Below are positions 1 through 14,695 of a stretch of 64,000 bases of DNA, piece by piece (within the stretch, counting starts at the first letter, position 1; each line of letters begins with the position of its first letter). Origin of the DNA: Palaemon carinicauda (lineage: Eukaryota > Arthropoda > Malacostraca > Decapoda > Palaemonidae). The notes below the pieces were generated by a model that was not told the DNA's origin, ran no database searches, and saw only the letters and a program-made list of their open reading frames with translations. The stretch is taken from the NCBI RefSeq assembly GCF_036898095.1, contig NC_090744.1, forward strand, positions 10,667,276-10,731,275, written 5' to 3'. The position numbers and the translations under genes are program-made.

Positions 1-3000
1 TTGTACTGGATATTTATCATTTGAATGAAAGGTCCAATAACTGGATACATTCTTCCAGATCTAGGATTTGTTGTCTTCTGTTCCTTGATAAAGATTCACA
101 TGTACTGGATATTTATCATGTGAATGAAAGGTCCAATAACTGGATACATTCTTCCAGATTTAGGATTTGGTATCTTCTGTTCCTTGATAAAGATTCACTT
201 GTACTGGATCTTTTTCGTGTGAATGAAAGGTCCAATAACTGGATACATGCTTCCAGATCTAGTAATTGGTATCTTCTGTTCCTTGATAAAGATTCACTTG
301 TACTGGATCATTGTCATGTGAATGGAAGGTCCAATAACTGGATACATTCTTCCAGATTTAGGATTTGGTATCTTCTGTTCCTTGATAAAGATTCACTTGT
401 ACTGGATCTTTTTCGTGTGAATGAAAGGTCCAATAACTGGATACATTCTTCCAGATCTAGTAATTGGTATCTTCTGTTCCTTGATAAAGATTCACTTGTA
501 CTGGATATTTTTCATATGAATGAAAGGTCCAATAACTCGATACATTCTTCCAGATCTAGAATTTGGTATCTTGTTCTTTGATAAAGATTCACTTGTACTG
601 GATCTTTGTCATGTGAATGGAAGGTCCAATAACTGGATACATTCTTCCAGATTTAGGATTTGGTATCTTCTGTTCCTTGATAAAGATTCACTTGTACTGG
701 ATATTTTTCGTGTGAATGAAAGGTCCAATAACTGGATACATTCTTCCAGATCTAGTAATTGGTATCTTCTGTTCCTTGATAAAGATTCACTTGTACTGGA
801 TATTTTTCATATGAATGAAAGGTCCAATAACTCGATACATTCTTCCAGATCTAGAATTTGGTATCTTGTTCTTTGATAAAGATTCACTTGTACTGGATCT
901 TTGTCATGTGAATGGAAGGTCCAATAACTGGATACATTATTCCAGATCTAAGATTTGGTGTATTCTCTTCCTTGATAAAGATTCACTTGTACTGGATCTT
1001 TATCATGTGAATGAAACGTCCAATAACTCGATACATTCTTCCAGATCTAGAATTTGGTATCTTGTTCTTTGATAAAGATTCACTTGTACTGGATCTTTGT
1101 CATGTGAATGAAAGGTCCAATAACTAGATACATTCTTCCAGATCTAGGAATTGGTATCTTCTGTCCCTTGATAAAGATTCACCTGTACTGGATCTTTATC
1201 ATGTGAATGAAAGGTCAAATAACTAGATGCATTCTTCCAGATCTAGGATTTGGTATCTTCTATTCCTTGGTAAAGATTCACTTGTACTGGATCTTTTTTT
1301 TGTGAATGATAGGTCCAATAACTGGATACATTCTTTCAGATCTAGGATTTAGTATCTTCTGTTCCTTGATAAAGATTCACTTGTACTGGATCTTTGTCAT
1401 GTGAATGAAAGGTCTAATAACTAGATTCATTCTTTCAGATCTAGGATTTAGTATCTTCTGTTTCTTGATAAAGATTCACTTATACTGGATATTTATCATG
1501 TTTATGAAAGGTCCAATAACTAGATTCATTCCTTCAGATCTAGGATTTGGTATTTTCTGTTCCATGATAAAGATTCACCTGTACTGGATATTTATCATGT
1601 TTATGAAAGGTCCAATAACTAGATGCATTCTTCCAGATCTAGGATTTAGTATCTTCTGTTCCATGATAAAGATTCACTTGTACTGGATCTCTGTCGTGTG
1701 AATGAAAGGTCCAATAACTGAATATATTCTTCCAGATCTAGGATTTAGTATCTTCTATTCCTTGATAAAGATTCACTTGTACTGGATCTTTTTCGTGTGA
1801 ATGAAAGGTCCAATAACTGGGTACATTCTTTCAGATCTAGGATTTTGTATTTTCTGTTTCTTGATAAAGATTCACTTGTACTGGATCTTTGTCATGAGAA
1901 TGAAAGGTCCAATAACTGGATACATTATTCCAGATCTAGGAATTGGTATTTTCTCTTCCTTGATTAAGATTCACTTGTACTGGATCTTTGTCATGAGAAT
2001 GAAAGGTCCAATAACTGGATACATTATTCCAGATCTAGCAATTGATATCTTCTGTTCCTTGATAAAGATTCACTTGTACTGTATCTTTGTCATATGAATG
2101 AAAGGTCCAATAACTCGATACATTCTTCCAGATCTAGGATATGGTATATTCTGTTCCTTGATAAAGATTCACTTTTACTGGATCTTTGTCATGTGAATGA
2201 AAGGTCCTATAATTGGATACATTCTTCCAGATCTAAAATTTGGTGTCTTCTGTTCCTTGATAAAGATTCACTTTTACTGGATCTTTGTCATGTGAATGAA
2301 AGGTCATACAACTGGATACATTCTTCCAGATCTAGGATTTGGTATCTTCTGTTCCTTGATAAAGATTCACTTGTAATGGATCTTATCATGTGAATGAAAG
2401 GTCCTATAACTGGGTACATTCTTCCATATCTATGATTTGGTATCTTCTGTTCCTTGATAAAGATTCACTTGTATTGAATCTTGTCATGTGAATGAAAGGT
2501 CCTATAACTGGATACATTCTTCCATATCTATGATTTGGTATCTTCTGTTCCTTGATAAAGATTCACTTGTATTGAATCTTGTCATGTGAATGAAAGGTCC
2601 TATAACTAGATACATTCTTCCAGATCTATGATTTGGTATCTTCTGTTCCTTGATAAAGATTCACTTTTTATGAATCTTTGTCATATGAATGAAAGGTCCA
2701 ATAACTAGATACATTCTTCCAGATCTAGGATTCGGTATCTTCTGTTCCTTGATAAAGATTCACTTGTAAAGGATCTTATCATGTGAATGAAAGGTCCTAT
2801 AACTGGATACATTCTTCCATATCTATGATTTGGTATCTTCTGTTCCTTGATAAAGATTCACTTGTATTGAATCTTGTCATGTGAATGAAAGGTCCTATAA
2901 CTGGATACATTCTTCTAGATTTATGATTTGGTATCTTCTGTTCCTTGATAAAGATTCACTTGTATTGGATCTTATCATGTGAATGAAAGGTCCTATAACT

Positions 3001-6000
3001 GGATACATTCTTCCATATCTATGATTTGGTATCTTCTGTTCCTTGATAAAGATTCACTTGCATTGAATCTTGTCATGTGAATGAAAGGTCCTATAACTGG
3101 ATACATTCTTCCAGATCTATGATTTGGTATCTTCTGTTCCTTGATAAAGATTCACTTGTAATGAATCTTGTCATGTGAATGAAGGGTCCTATAACTGGAT
3201 ATATTCTTCCAGATCTATGATTTGGTATTTTCTGTTCCTTGATAAAGATTCACTTGTAATGGATCTTGTCATGTGAATGAAAGGTCCAATAACTAGATAC
3301 ATTCTTCCATATCTATGATTTGGTATCTTCTGTTCCTTGATAAAGATTCAGTTAACTGGATCTTTGTCATGTGAATGAAAGGTCCTATAACTGGATACAT
3401 TCTTCCAGATCTAGGATTTGGTGTCTTCTGTTCCTTGATAAAGATTCACTTGTACTGGATCTTTGTCTTATGAATGAAAGGTCCAATAACTAGATACATT
3501 CTTCCAGATCTAGGATTCGGTATATTCTGTTCCTTGATGAAGAGTCACTTGTAATGGAATTTGTCATGTGAATGAAAAGTCCAATAACTGGATACATTAT
3601 TCCAGATCTAGGATTTGGTATCTTCTGTTCCTTGATAAAGATTCACTTGTAATGGAATTTGTCATGTGAATGAAAAGTCCAATACCTGGATACATTATTC
3701 CAGATATAGGATTTGGTATCTTCTGTTCCTTGATAAAGATTCACTTGTAATGGATCTTGTCATGTGAATGAAAGGTCCAATAACTAGATTCATTCTTCCA
3801 GATCTATGATTTGGTATCTTCTGTTCCTTGATAAAGATTCACTTGTAATGGATCTTGTCATGTGAATGAAAGGTCCTATAACTCGATACATTATTCCAGA
3901 TCTAGGATTTGGTATCTTCTGTTCCTTGATAAAGATTCACTTGTACTGGATCTTTGTCATGTGAATGAAAGGTCCTATAACTGGATACATTCTTCCAGAT
4001 CTAGGATTTGGTGTCTTCTGTTCTTTGATAAAGATTCACTTGTACTGGATATTTGTCATATGAATGAAAGGTCCAATAACTAGATACATTCTTCCAGATC
4101 TAGGATTCGGTATGTTCTGTTCCTTGATAAAGATTCACTTGTAATGGATCTTATCATGTGAATGAAAGGTCCTATAACTGGATACATTCTTCCAGATCTA
4201 GGATTCGGTATCTTCTGTTCCTTGATAAAGATTCACTTGTAATGAATCTTGTCATGTGAATGAAAGGTCCTATAACTGGATACATTCTTCCAGATCTATG
4301 ATTTGGTATCTTCTGTTCCTTGATAAAGATTCACTTGTATTGAATCTTGTCATGTGAATGAAAGGTCCTATAACTGGATACATTCTTCCAGATCTATGAT
4401 TTGGTATCTTCTGTTCCTTGATAAAGATTCACTTGTAATGAATCTTGTCATGTGAATGAAGGGTCCTATAACTGGATATATTCTTCCAGATCTATGATTT
4501 GGTATTTTCTGTTCCTTGATAAAGATTCACTTGTAATGGATCTTGTCATGTGAATGAAAGGTCCAATAACTAGATACATTCTTCCATATCTATGATTTGG
4601 TATCTTCTGTTCCTTGATAAAGATTCAGTTAACTGGATCTTTGTCATGTGAATGAAAGGTCCTATAACTGGATACATTCTTCCAGATCTAGGATTTGGTG
4701 TCTTCTGTTCCTTGATAAAGATTCACTTGTACTGGATCTTTGTCTTATGAATGAAAGGTCCAATAACTAGATACATTCTTCCAGATCTAGGATTCGGTAT
4801 ATTCTGTTCCTTGATGAAGAGTCACTTGTAATGGAATTTGTCATGTGAATGAAAAGTCCAATAACTGGATACATTATTCCAGATCTAGGATTTGGTATCT
4901 TCTGTTCCTTGATAAAGATTCACTTGTAATGGAATTTGTCATGTGAATGAAAAGTCCAATACCTGGATACATTATTCCAGATATAGGATTTGGTATCTTC
5001 TGTTCCTTGATAAAGATTCACTTGTAATGGATCTTGTCATGTGAATGAAAGGTCCAATAACTAGATTCATTCTTCCAGATCTATGATTTGGTATCTTCTG
5101 TTCCTTGATAAAGATTCACTTGTAATGGATCTTGTCATGTGAATGAAAGGTCCTATAACTCGATACATTATTCCAGATCTAGGATTTGGTATCTTCTGTT
5201 CCTTGATAAAGATTCACTTGTACTGGATCTTTGTCATGTGAATGAAAGGTCCTATAACTGGATACATTCTTCCAGATCTAGGATTTGGTGTCTTCTGTTC
5301 TTTGATAAAGATTCACTTGTACTGGATATTTGTCATATGAATGAAAGGTCCAATAACTAGATACATTCTTCCAGATCTAGGATTCGGTATGTTCTGTTCC
5401 TTGATAAAGATTCACTTGTAATGGATCTTATCATGTGAATGAAAGGTCCTATAACTGGATACATTCTTCCAGATCTAGGATTCGGTATCTTCTGTTCCTT
5501 GATAAAGATTCACTTGTAATGAATCTTGTCATGTGAATGAAAGGTCCTATAACTGGATACATTCTTCCAGATCTATGATTTGGTATCTTCTGTTCCTTGA
5601 TAAAGATTCACTTGTATTGAATCTTGTCATGTGAATGAAAGGTCCTATAACTGGATACATTCTTCCAGATCTATGATTTGGTATCTTCTGTTCCTTGATA
5701 AAGATTCACTTGTACTGGATCTTTGTCATGAGAATGAAAGGTCCAATAACTGGATACATTATTCCAGATCTAGAATTTGGTATCTTCTGTTCCTTGATAA
5801 AGATTCACTTGTACTGGATCTTTGTCATGAGAATGAAAGGTCCAATAACTGGATACATTATTCCAGATCTAGAATTTGGTATCTTCTGTTCCTTGATAAA
5901 GATTCACTTGTACTGGATCTTTGTCATGAGAATGAAAGGTCCAATAACTGGATACATTATTCCAGATCTAGAATATGGTATCTTCTGTTCCTTGATAAAG

Positions 6001-8084
6001 ATTCACTTGTATTGGATCTTTGTCATGAGAATGAAAGGTCCAAAAACTGGATACATTATTCCAGATCTAGAATTTGGTATCTTCTGTTCCTTGATAAAGA
6101 TTCACTTGTACTGGATCTCTGTTATGTGAATGGAAGGTCCAATAACTGGATACATTATTCCAGATCTAGAATTTGGTATCTTCTGTTCCTTGATAAAGAT
6201 TCACTTGTACTGGATCTTTGTCATGTGAATGAAAGGTCCAATAACTGGATACATTATTCCAGATCTAGAATTTGGTATATTCTGTTCCTTGATATAGATT
6301 CACTTGTACTGGATCTTTGTCATGTGAATGGAAGGTCCAATAACTGGATACATTATTCCAGATCGAGAATTTGGTATCTTCTGTTCCTTGATAAAGATTC
6401 ACTTGTACTGGATGTTTGTCATGTGAATGAAAGGTCCAATAACTGGATATATTTTTCCAGATCTAGGAATTGGTATCTTCTATTCCTTGATAAAGATTCA
6501 CTTGTACTGGATCTTTGTCATGTGAATGAAAGGTCCAATAACTCGATATAATATTCTAGATGTAGGATTTGGTATCTTCTGTTTCTTGATAAAGATTCAC
6601 CTGTACTGAATATTCATCATGTGAATGAAAGGTCCAATAACTAGAAACATTCTTCCAGATCTAGAATTTGGTATCTTCTGTTCCTTGATAAAGATTCACT
6701 TGTACTGGATCTCTGTTATGTGAATGGAAGGTCCAATAACTGGATACATTATTCCAGATCTAGAATTTGGTATCTTCTGTTCCTTGATAAAGATTCACTT
6801 GTACTGGATCTCTGTCATGTGAATGGAAGGTCCAATAACTGGATACATTCTTCCAGATCTAGGAATTGGTGTCTTCTGTTCCTTAATAAAGATTCACTTG
6901 TACTGGATCTTTTTCGTGTGAACGAAAGGTCCAATAACTGGATACATTCTTCCAGATCTAGGATTTGGTATCTTTGTTTTTTGATAAAGATTCACTTGTA
7001 CTGGATCTTTGTCACGTCAATGAAAAGTCCAATAAATGGATACATTCTTCCATATCTAGGATTTGGTATCTTCTGTTCCTTGATTAAGATTCACTTGTAC
7101 TGGATCTTTGTCATATGAATGAAAGGTCCAATAACTCGATACATTCTTCCAGATCTAGGAATTGGTGTCTTCTGTTCCATGATTAAGATTCACTTGTAAT
7201 AGACCTTTGTCATATGAATGAAAGGTCCAAAAACTAGAAACATTCTTCCAGATCTAGGATTTGGTATCTTCTGTTCCTTGATAAAGATTCACTTGTACTG
7301 GATCTTTGTCATGTGAACGAAAGGTCTAATAACTGGATACATTCTTCCAGATCTAGGAATTGGTATCTTCTGTTTCTTGATAAAGATTCACTTGTACTGG
7401 ATCTTTGTCATGTTAATGAAAGGTCCAAAAACTGGATACATTCTTCCATATCTAGGATTTGGTATCTTCTGTTCCTTGATAAATATTCACTTGTACTGGA
7501 TCTTTGTCATGTGAACAAAAGGTCCAATAACTGGATACATTCTTTCAGATCTAGGAATTGGTATCTTCTGTTCCTTGATAAATATTCACTTGTACTGGAT
7601 CTTTGTCATGTGAACAAAAGGTCCAATAACTGGATACATTCTTCCAGATCTAGGAATTGGTATATTCTGTCCCTTGATAAAGATTCACCTGTACTGGATC
7701 TTTATCATGTGAATGAAAGGTCCAATAACTGGATACATTATTCCAGATCTAGAATTTGGCATCTTCTGTTCCTTGATAAAGATTCACTTGTACTGGATCT
7801 TTTTCGTGTGAATGATAGGTCCAATAACTGGATACATTATTCCAGATCTAGAATTTAGCATTTTCTGTTTCTTGATAAAGATTCACTTGTACTGGATCTT
7901 TGTCATGTGAATGAAAGGTCCAATAACTAGATTCATTCTTTCAGATATAGGATTTGGTATGTTCTATTTCTTGATAAAGATTCACTTGTACTGTATATTT
8001 ATCATTTGAATGAAAAGTCCAATAACTAGATTCATTCTTTCAGATATAGGATTTGGTATGTTCTATTTCTTGATAAAGATTCAC
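1..8084. repeat. Satellite HOR copy A (expanded)
   Basis: Position 1 corresponds to 8085 and to 14696, so the window opens at an equivalent point of the higher-order repeat. Landmarks at 1405, 1801, 2094 and 3862 recur 7,888 bp later, whereas those from 5139 on recur 6,611 bp later. The difference of 1,277 bp equals an internal duplication in this copy. Near the start, a three-monomer (295 bp) segment is duplicated (roughly 316-905), while copy B has one extra monomer at that place; together these give the total length of 8,084 bp. Aligned stretches of copies A and B differ only at scattered single bases. Confidence 0.9.
3062..5615. repeat. Internal tandem duplication of 13 monomers (2 x 1,277 bp)
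   Basis: Positions about 3062-4338 and 4339-5615 are near-identical at an offset of 1,277 bp. For example, the rare variant GAAGGGTCCTATAACTGG occurs at 3181 and at 4458, and the open frame at 3862 repeats at 5139. Copies B and C of the higher-order unit hold this block once. The block belongs to the 98-bp monomer subfamily. Edges are by eye and could shift by up to a monomer. Confidence 0.88.
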
Positions 8085-11000
8085 TTGTACTGGATATTTA
8101 TCATTTGAATGAAAGGTCCAATAACTGGATACATTCTTCCAGATCTAGGATTTGTTGTCTTCTGTTCCTTGATAAAGATTCACATGTACTGGATATTTAT
8201 CATGTGAATGAAAGGTCCAATAACTGGATACATTCTTCCAGATTTAGGATTTGGTATCTTCTGTTCCTTGATAAAGATTCACTTGTACTGGATCTTTTTC
8301 GTGTGAATGAAAGGTCCAATAACTGGATACATTCTTCCAGATCTAGTAATTGGTATCTTCTGTTCCTTGATAAAAATTCACTTGTACTGGATCATTGTCA
8401 TGTGAATGGAAGGTCCAATAACTGGATACATTCTTCCAGATTTAGGATTTGGTATCTTCTGTTCCTTGATAAAGATTCACTTGTACTGGATCTTTTTCGT
8501 GTGAATGAAAGGTCCAATAACTGGATACATTCTTCCAGATCTAGTAATTGGTATCTTCTGTTCCTTGATAAAGATTCACTTGTACTGGATCTTTTTCGTG
8601 TGAATGAAAGGTCCAATAACTGGATACATTCTTCCAGATCTAGTAATTGGTATCTTCTGTTCCTTGATAAAGATTCACTTGTACTGGATATTTTTCATGT
8701 GAATGAAAGGTCCAATAACTCGATACATTCTTCCAGATCTAGAATTTGGTATCTTGTTCTTTGATAAAGATTCACTTGTACTGGATCTTTGTCATGTGAA
8801 TGGAAGGTCCAATAACTGGATACATTATTCCAGATCTAAGATTTGGTGTATTCTCTTCCTTGATAAAGATTCACTTGTACTGGATCTTTATCATGTGAAT
8901 GAAACGTCCAATAACTCGATACATTCTTCCAGATCTAGAATTTGGTATCTTGTTCTTTGATAAAGATTCACTTGTACTGGATCTTTGTCATGTGAATGAA
9001 AGGTCCAATAACTAGATACATTCTTCCAGATCTAGGAATTGGTATCTTCTGTCCCTTGATAAAGATTCACCTGTACTGGATCTTTATCATGTGAATGAAA
9101 GGTCCAATAACTAGATGCATTCTTCCAGATCTAGGATTTGGTATCTTCTATTCCTTGATAAAGATTCACTTGTACTGGATCTTTTTCTTGTGAATGATAG
9201 GTCCAATAACTGGATACATTCTTTCAGATCTAGGATTTGGTATCTTCTGTTCCTTGATAAAGATTCACTTGTACTGGATCTTTGTCATGTGAATGAAAGG
9301 TCTAATAACTAGATTCATTCTTTCAGATCTAGGATTTAGTATCTTCTGTTTCTTGATAAAGATTCACTTGTACTGGATATTTATCATGTTTATGAAAGGT
9401 CCAATAACTAGATTCATTCTTTCAGATCTAGGATTTAGTATTTTCTGTTCCATGATAAAGATTCACCTGTACTGGATATTTATCATGTTTATGAAAGGTC
9501 CAATAACTAGATGCATTCTTCCAGATCTAGGATTTAGTATCTTCTGTTCCATGATAAAGATTCACTTGTACTGGATCTCTGTCGTGTGAATGAAAGGTCC
9601 AATAACTGAATACATTCTTCCAGATCTAGGATTTAGTATCTTCTATTCCTTGATAAAGATTCACTTGTACTGGATCTTTTTCGTGTGAATGAAAGGTCCA
9701 ATAACTGGGTACATTCTTTCAGATCTAGGATTTTGTATTTTCTGTTCCTTGATAAAGATTCACTTGTACTGGATCTTTGTCATGAGAATGAAAGGTCCAA
9801 TAACTGGATACATTATTCCAGATCTAGGAATTGGTATTTTCTCTTCCTTGATTAAGATTCACTTGTACTGGATCTTTGTCATGAGAATGAAAGGTCCAAT
9901 AACTGGATACATTATTCCAGATCTAGCAATTGATATCTTCTGTTCCTTGATAAAGATTCACTTGTACTGTATCTTTGTCATATGAATGAAAGGTCCAATA
10001 ACTCGATACATTCTTCCAGATCTAGGATATGGTATATTCTGTTCCTTGATAAAGATTCACTTTTACTGGATCTTTGTCATGTGAATGAAAGGTCCTATAA
10101 TTGGATACATTCTTCCAGATCTAAGATTTGGTGTCTTCTGTTCCTTGATAAAGATTCACTTTTACTGGATCTTTGTCATGTGAATGAAAGGTCATACAAC
10201 TGGATACATTCTTCCAGATCTAGGATTTGGTATCTTCTGTTCCTTGATAAAGATTCACTTGTAATGGATCTTATCATGTGAATGAAAGGTCCTATAACTG
10301 GGTACATTCTTCCATATCTATGATTTGGTATCTTCTGTTCCTTGATAAAGATTCACTTGTATTGAATCTTGTCATGTGAATGAAAGGTCCTATAACTGGA
10401 TACATTCTTCCATATCTATGATTTGGTATCTTCTGTTCCTTGATAAAGATTCACTTGTATTGAATCTTGTCATGTGAATGAAAGGTCCTATAACTAGATA
10501 CATTCTTCCAGATCTATGATTTGGTATCTTCTGTTCCTTGATAAAGATTCACTTTTTATGAATCTTTGTCATATGAATGAAAGGTCCAATAACTAGATAC
10601 ATTCTTCCAGATCTAGGATTCGGTATCTTCTGTTCCTTGATAAAGATTCACTTGTAATGGATCTTATCATGTGAATGAAAGGTCCTATAACTGGATACAT
10701 TCTTCCATATCTATGATTTGGTATCTTCTGTTCCTTGATAAAGATTCACTTGTATTGAATCTTGTCATGTGAATGAAAGGTCCTATAACTGGATACATTC
10801 TTCCAGATTTATGATTTGGTATCTTCTGTTCCTTGATAAAGATTCACTTGTATTGGATCTTATCATGTGAATGAAAGGTCCTATAACTGGATACATTCTT
10901 CCATATCTATGATTTGGTATCTTCTGTTCCTTGATAAAGATTCACTTGCATTGAATCTTGTCATGTGAATGAAAGGTCCTATAACTGGATACATTCTTCC

Positions 11001-14000
11001 AGATCTATGATTTGGTATCTTCTGTTCCTTGATAAAGATTCACTTGTAATGAATCTTGTCATGTGAATGAAGGGTCCTATAACTGGATATATTCTTCCAG
11101 ATCTATGATTTGGTATTTTCTGTTCCTTGATAAAGATTCACTTGTAATGGATCTTGTCATGTGAATGAAAGGTCCAATAACTAGATACATTCTTCCATAT
11201 CTATGATTTGGTATCTTCTGTTCCTTGATAAAGATTCAGTTAACTGGATCTTTGTCATGTGAATGAAAGGTCCTATAACTGGATACATTCTTCCAGATCT
11301 AGGATTTGGTGTCTTCTGTTCCTTGATAAAGATTCACTTGTACTGGATCTTTGTCTTATGAATGAAAGGTCCAATAACTAGATACATTCTTCCAGATCTA
11401 GGATTCGGTATATTCTGTTCCTTGATGAAGAGTCACTTGTAATGGAATTTGTCATGTGAATGAAAAGTCCAATAACTGGATACATTATTCCAGATCTAGG
11501 ATTTGGTATCTTCTGTTCCTTGATAAAGATTCACTTGTAATGGAATTTGTCATGTGAATGAAAAGTCCAATACCTGGATACATTATTCCAGATCTAGGAT
11601 TTGGTATCTTCTGTTCCTTGATAAAGATTCACTTGTAATGGATCTTGTCATGTGAATGAAAGGTCCAATAACTAGATTCATTCTTCCAGATCTATGATTT
11701 GGTATCTTCTGTTCCTTGATAAAGATTCACTTGTAATGGATCTTGTCATGTGAATGAAAGGTCCTATAACTCGATACATTATTCCAGATCTAGGATTTGG
11801 TATCTTCTGTTCCTTGATAAAGATTCACTTGTACTGGATCTTTGTCATGTGAATGAAAGGTCCTATAACTGGATACATTCTTCCAGATCTAAGATTTGGT
11901 GTCTTCTGTTCTTTGATAAAGATTCACTTGTACTGGATATTTGTCATATGAATGAAAGGTCCAATAACTAGATACATTCTTCCAGATCTAGGATTCGGTA
12001 TGTTCTGTTCCTTGATAAAGATTCACTTGTAATGGATCTTATCATGTGAATGAAAGGTCCTATAACTGGATACATTCTTCCAGATCTAGGATTCGGTATC
12101 TTCTGTTCCTTGATAAAGATTCACTTGTAATGAATCTTGTCATGTGAATGAAAGGTCCTATAACTGGATACATTCTTCCAGATCTATGATTTGGTATCTT
12201 CTGTTCCTTGATAAAGATTCACTTGTATTGAATCTTGTCATGTGAATGAAAGGTCCTATAACTGGATACATTCTTCCAGATCTATGATTTGGTATCTTCT
12301 GTTCCTTGATAAAGATTCACTTGTACTGGATCTTTGTCATGAGAATGAAAGGTCCAATAACTGGATACATTATTCCAGATCTAGAATTTGGTATCTTCTG
12401 TTCCTTGATAAAGATTCACTTGTACTGGATCTTTGTCATGAGAATGAAAGGTCCAATAACTGGATACATTATTCCAGATCTAGAATTTGGTATCTTCTGT
12501 TCCTTGATAAAGATTCACTTGTACTGGATCTTTGTCATGAGAATGAAAGGTCCAATAACTGGATACATTATTCCAGATCTAGAATATGGTATCTTCTGTT
12601 CCTTGATAAAGATTCACTTGTACTGGATCTTTGTCATGAGAATGAAAGGTCCAAAAACTGGGTACATTATTCCAGATCTAGAATTTGGTATCTTCTGTTC
12701 CTTGATAAAGATTCACTTGTACTGGATCTCTGTTATGTGAATGGAAGGTCCAATAACTGGATACATTATTCCAGATCTAGAATTTGGTATCTTCTGTTCC
12801 TTGATAAAGATTCACTTGTACTGGATCTTTGTCATGTGAATGAAAGGTCCAATAACTGGATACATTATTCCAGATCTAGAATTTGGTATATTCTGTTCCT
12901 TGATATAGATTCACTTGTACTGGATCTTTGTCATGTGAATGGAAGGTCCAATAACTGGATACATTATTCCAGATCGAGAATTTGGTATCTTCTGTTCCTT
13001 GATAAAGATTCACTTGTACTGGATGTTTGTCATGTGAATGAAAGGTCCAATAACTGGATATATTTTTCCAGATCTAGGAATTGGTATCTTCTATTCCTTG
13101 ATAAAGATTCACTTGTACTGGATCTTTGTCATGTGAATGAAAGGTCCAATAACTCGATATAATATTCTAGATGTAGGATTTGGTATCTTCTGTTTCTTGA
13201 TAAAGATTCACCTGTACTGAATATTCATCATGTGAATGAAAGGTCCAATAACTAGAAACATTCTTCCAGATCTAGAATTTGGTATCTTCTGTTCCTTGAT
13301 AAAGATTCACTTGTACTGGATCTCTGTTATGTGAATGGAAGGTCCAATAACTGGATACATTATTCCAGATCTAGAATTTGGTATCTTCTGTTCCTTGATA
13401 AAGATTCACTTGTACTGGATCTCTGTCATGTGAATGGAAGGTCCAATAACTGGATACATTCTTCCAGATCTAGGAATTGGTGTCTTCTGTTCCTTAATAA
13501 AGATTCACTTGTACTGGATCTTTTTCGTGTGAACGAAAGGTCCAATAACTGGATACATTCTTCCAGATCTAGGATTTGGTATCTTTGTTTTTTGATAAAG
13601 ATTCACTTGTACTGGATCTTTGTCACGTCAATGAAAAGTCCAATAAATGGATACATTCTTCCATATCTAGGATTTGGTATCTTCTGTTCCTTGATTAAGA
13701 TTCACTTGTACTGGATCTTTGTCATATGAATGAAAGGTCCAATAACTCGATAAATTCTTCCAGATCTAGGAATTGGTGTCTTCTGTTCCATGATTAAGAT
13801 TCACTTGTAATAGACCTTTGTCATATGAATGAAAGGTCCAAAAACTAGAAACATTCTTCCAGATCTAGGATTTGGTATCTTCTGTTCCTTGATAAAGATT
13901 CACTTGTACTGGATCTTTGTCATGTGAACGAAAGGTCTAATAACTGGATACATTCTTCCAGATCTAGGAATTGGTATCTTCTGTTTCTTGATAAAGATTC

Positions 14001-14695
14001 ACTTGTACTGGATCTTTGTCATGTTAATGAAAGGTCCAAAAACTGGATACATTCTTCCATATCTAGGATTTGGTATCTTCTGTTCCTTGATAAATATTCA
14101 CTTGTACTGGATCTTTGTCATGTGAACAAAAGGTCCAATAACTGGATACATTCTTTCAGATCTAGGAATTGGTATCTTCTGTTCCTTGATAAATATTCAC
14201 TTGTACTGGATCTTTGTCATGTGAACAAAAGGTCCAATAACTGGATACATTCTTCCAGATCTAGGAATTGGTATATTCTGTCCCTTGATAAAGATTCACC
14301 TGTACTGGATCTTTATCATGTGAATGAAAGGTCCAATAACTGGATACATTATTCCAGATCTAGAATTTGGCATCTTCTGTTCCTTGATAAAGATTCACTT
14401 GTACTGGATCTTTTTCGTGTGAATGATAGGTCCAATAACTGGATACATTATTCCAGATCTAGAATTTAGCATTTTCTGTTTCTTGATAAAGATTCACTTG
14501 TACTGGATCTTTGTCATGTGAATGAAAGGTCCAATAACTAGATTCATTCTTTCAGATATAGGATTTGGTATGTTCTATTTCTTGATAAAGATTCACTTGT
14601 ACTGTATATTTATCATTTGAATGAAAAGTCCAATAACTAGATTCATTCTTTCAGATATAGGATTTGGTATGTTCTATTTCTTGATAAAGATTCAC
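8085..14695. repeat. Satellite HOR copy B (6,611 bp)
   Basis: This is the reference copy, about 67 monomers long. Landmarks at 8105, 8703, 9293, 12242, 13331 and 13924 all recur 6,611 bp later or earlier. Inside it a 99-bp subfamily block (about 8085-10270) is followed by a 98-bp block (about 10270-12300) and then a 99-bp block (about 12300-14695). Confidence 0.92.

Noticed and set aside
5631..6551. 306-codon open frame of nine 33-residue repeats (also at 12242-13162), and similar frames across the array
   Set aside because: The frame stays open only because the monomer is 99 bp. Two plus frames and occasional minus frames are open at once, there is no known domain, no promoter or intron signals, and 98-bp monomers break it.
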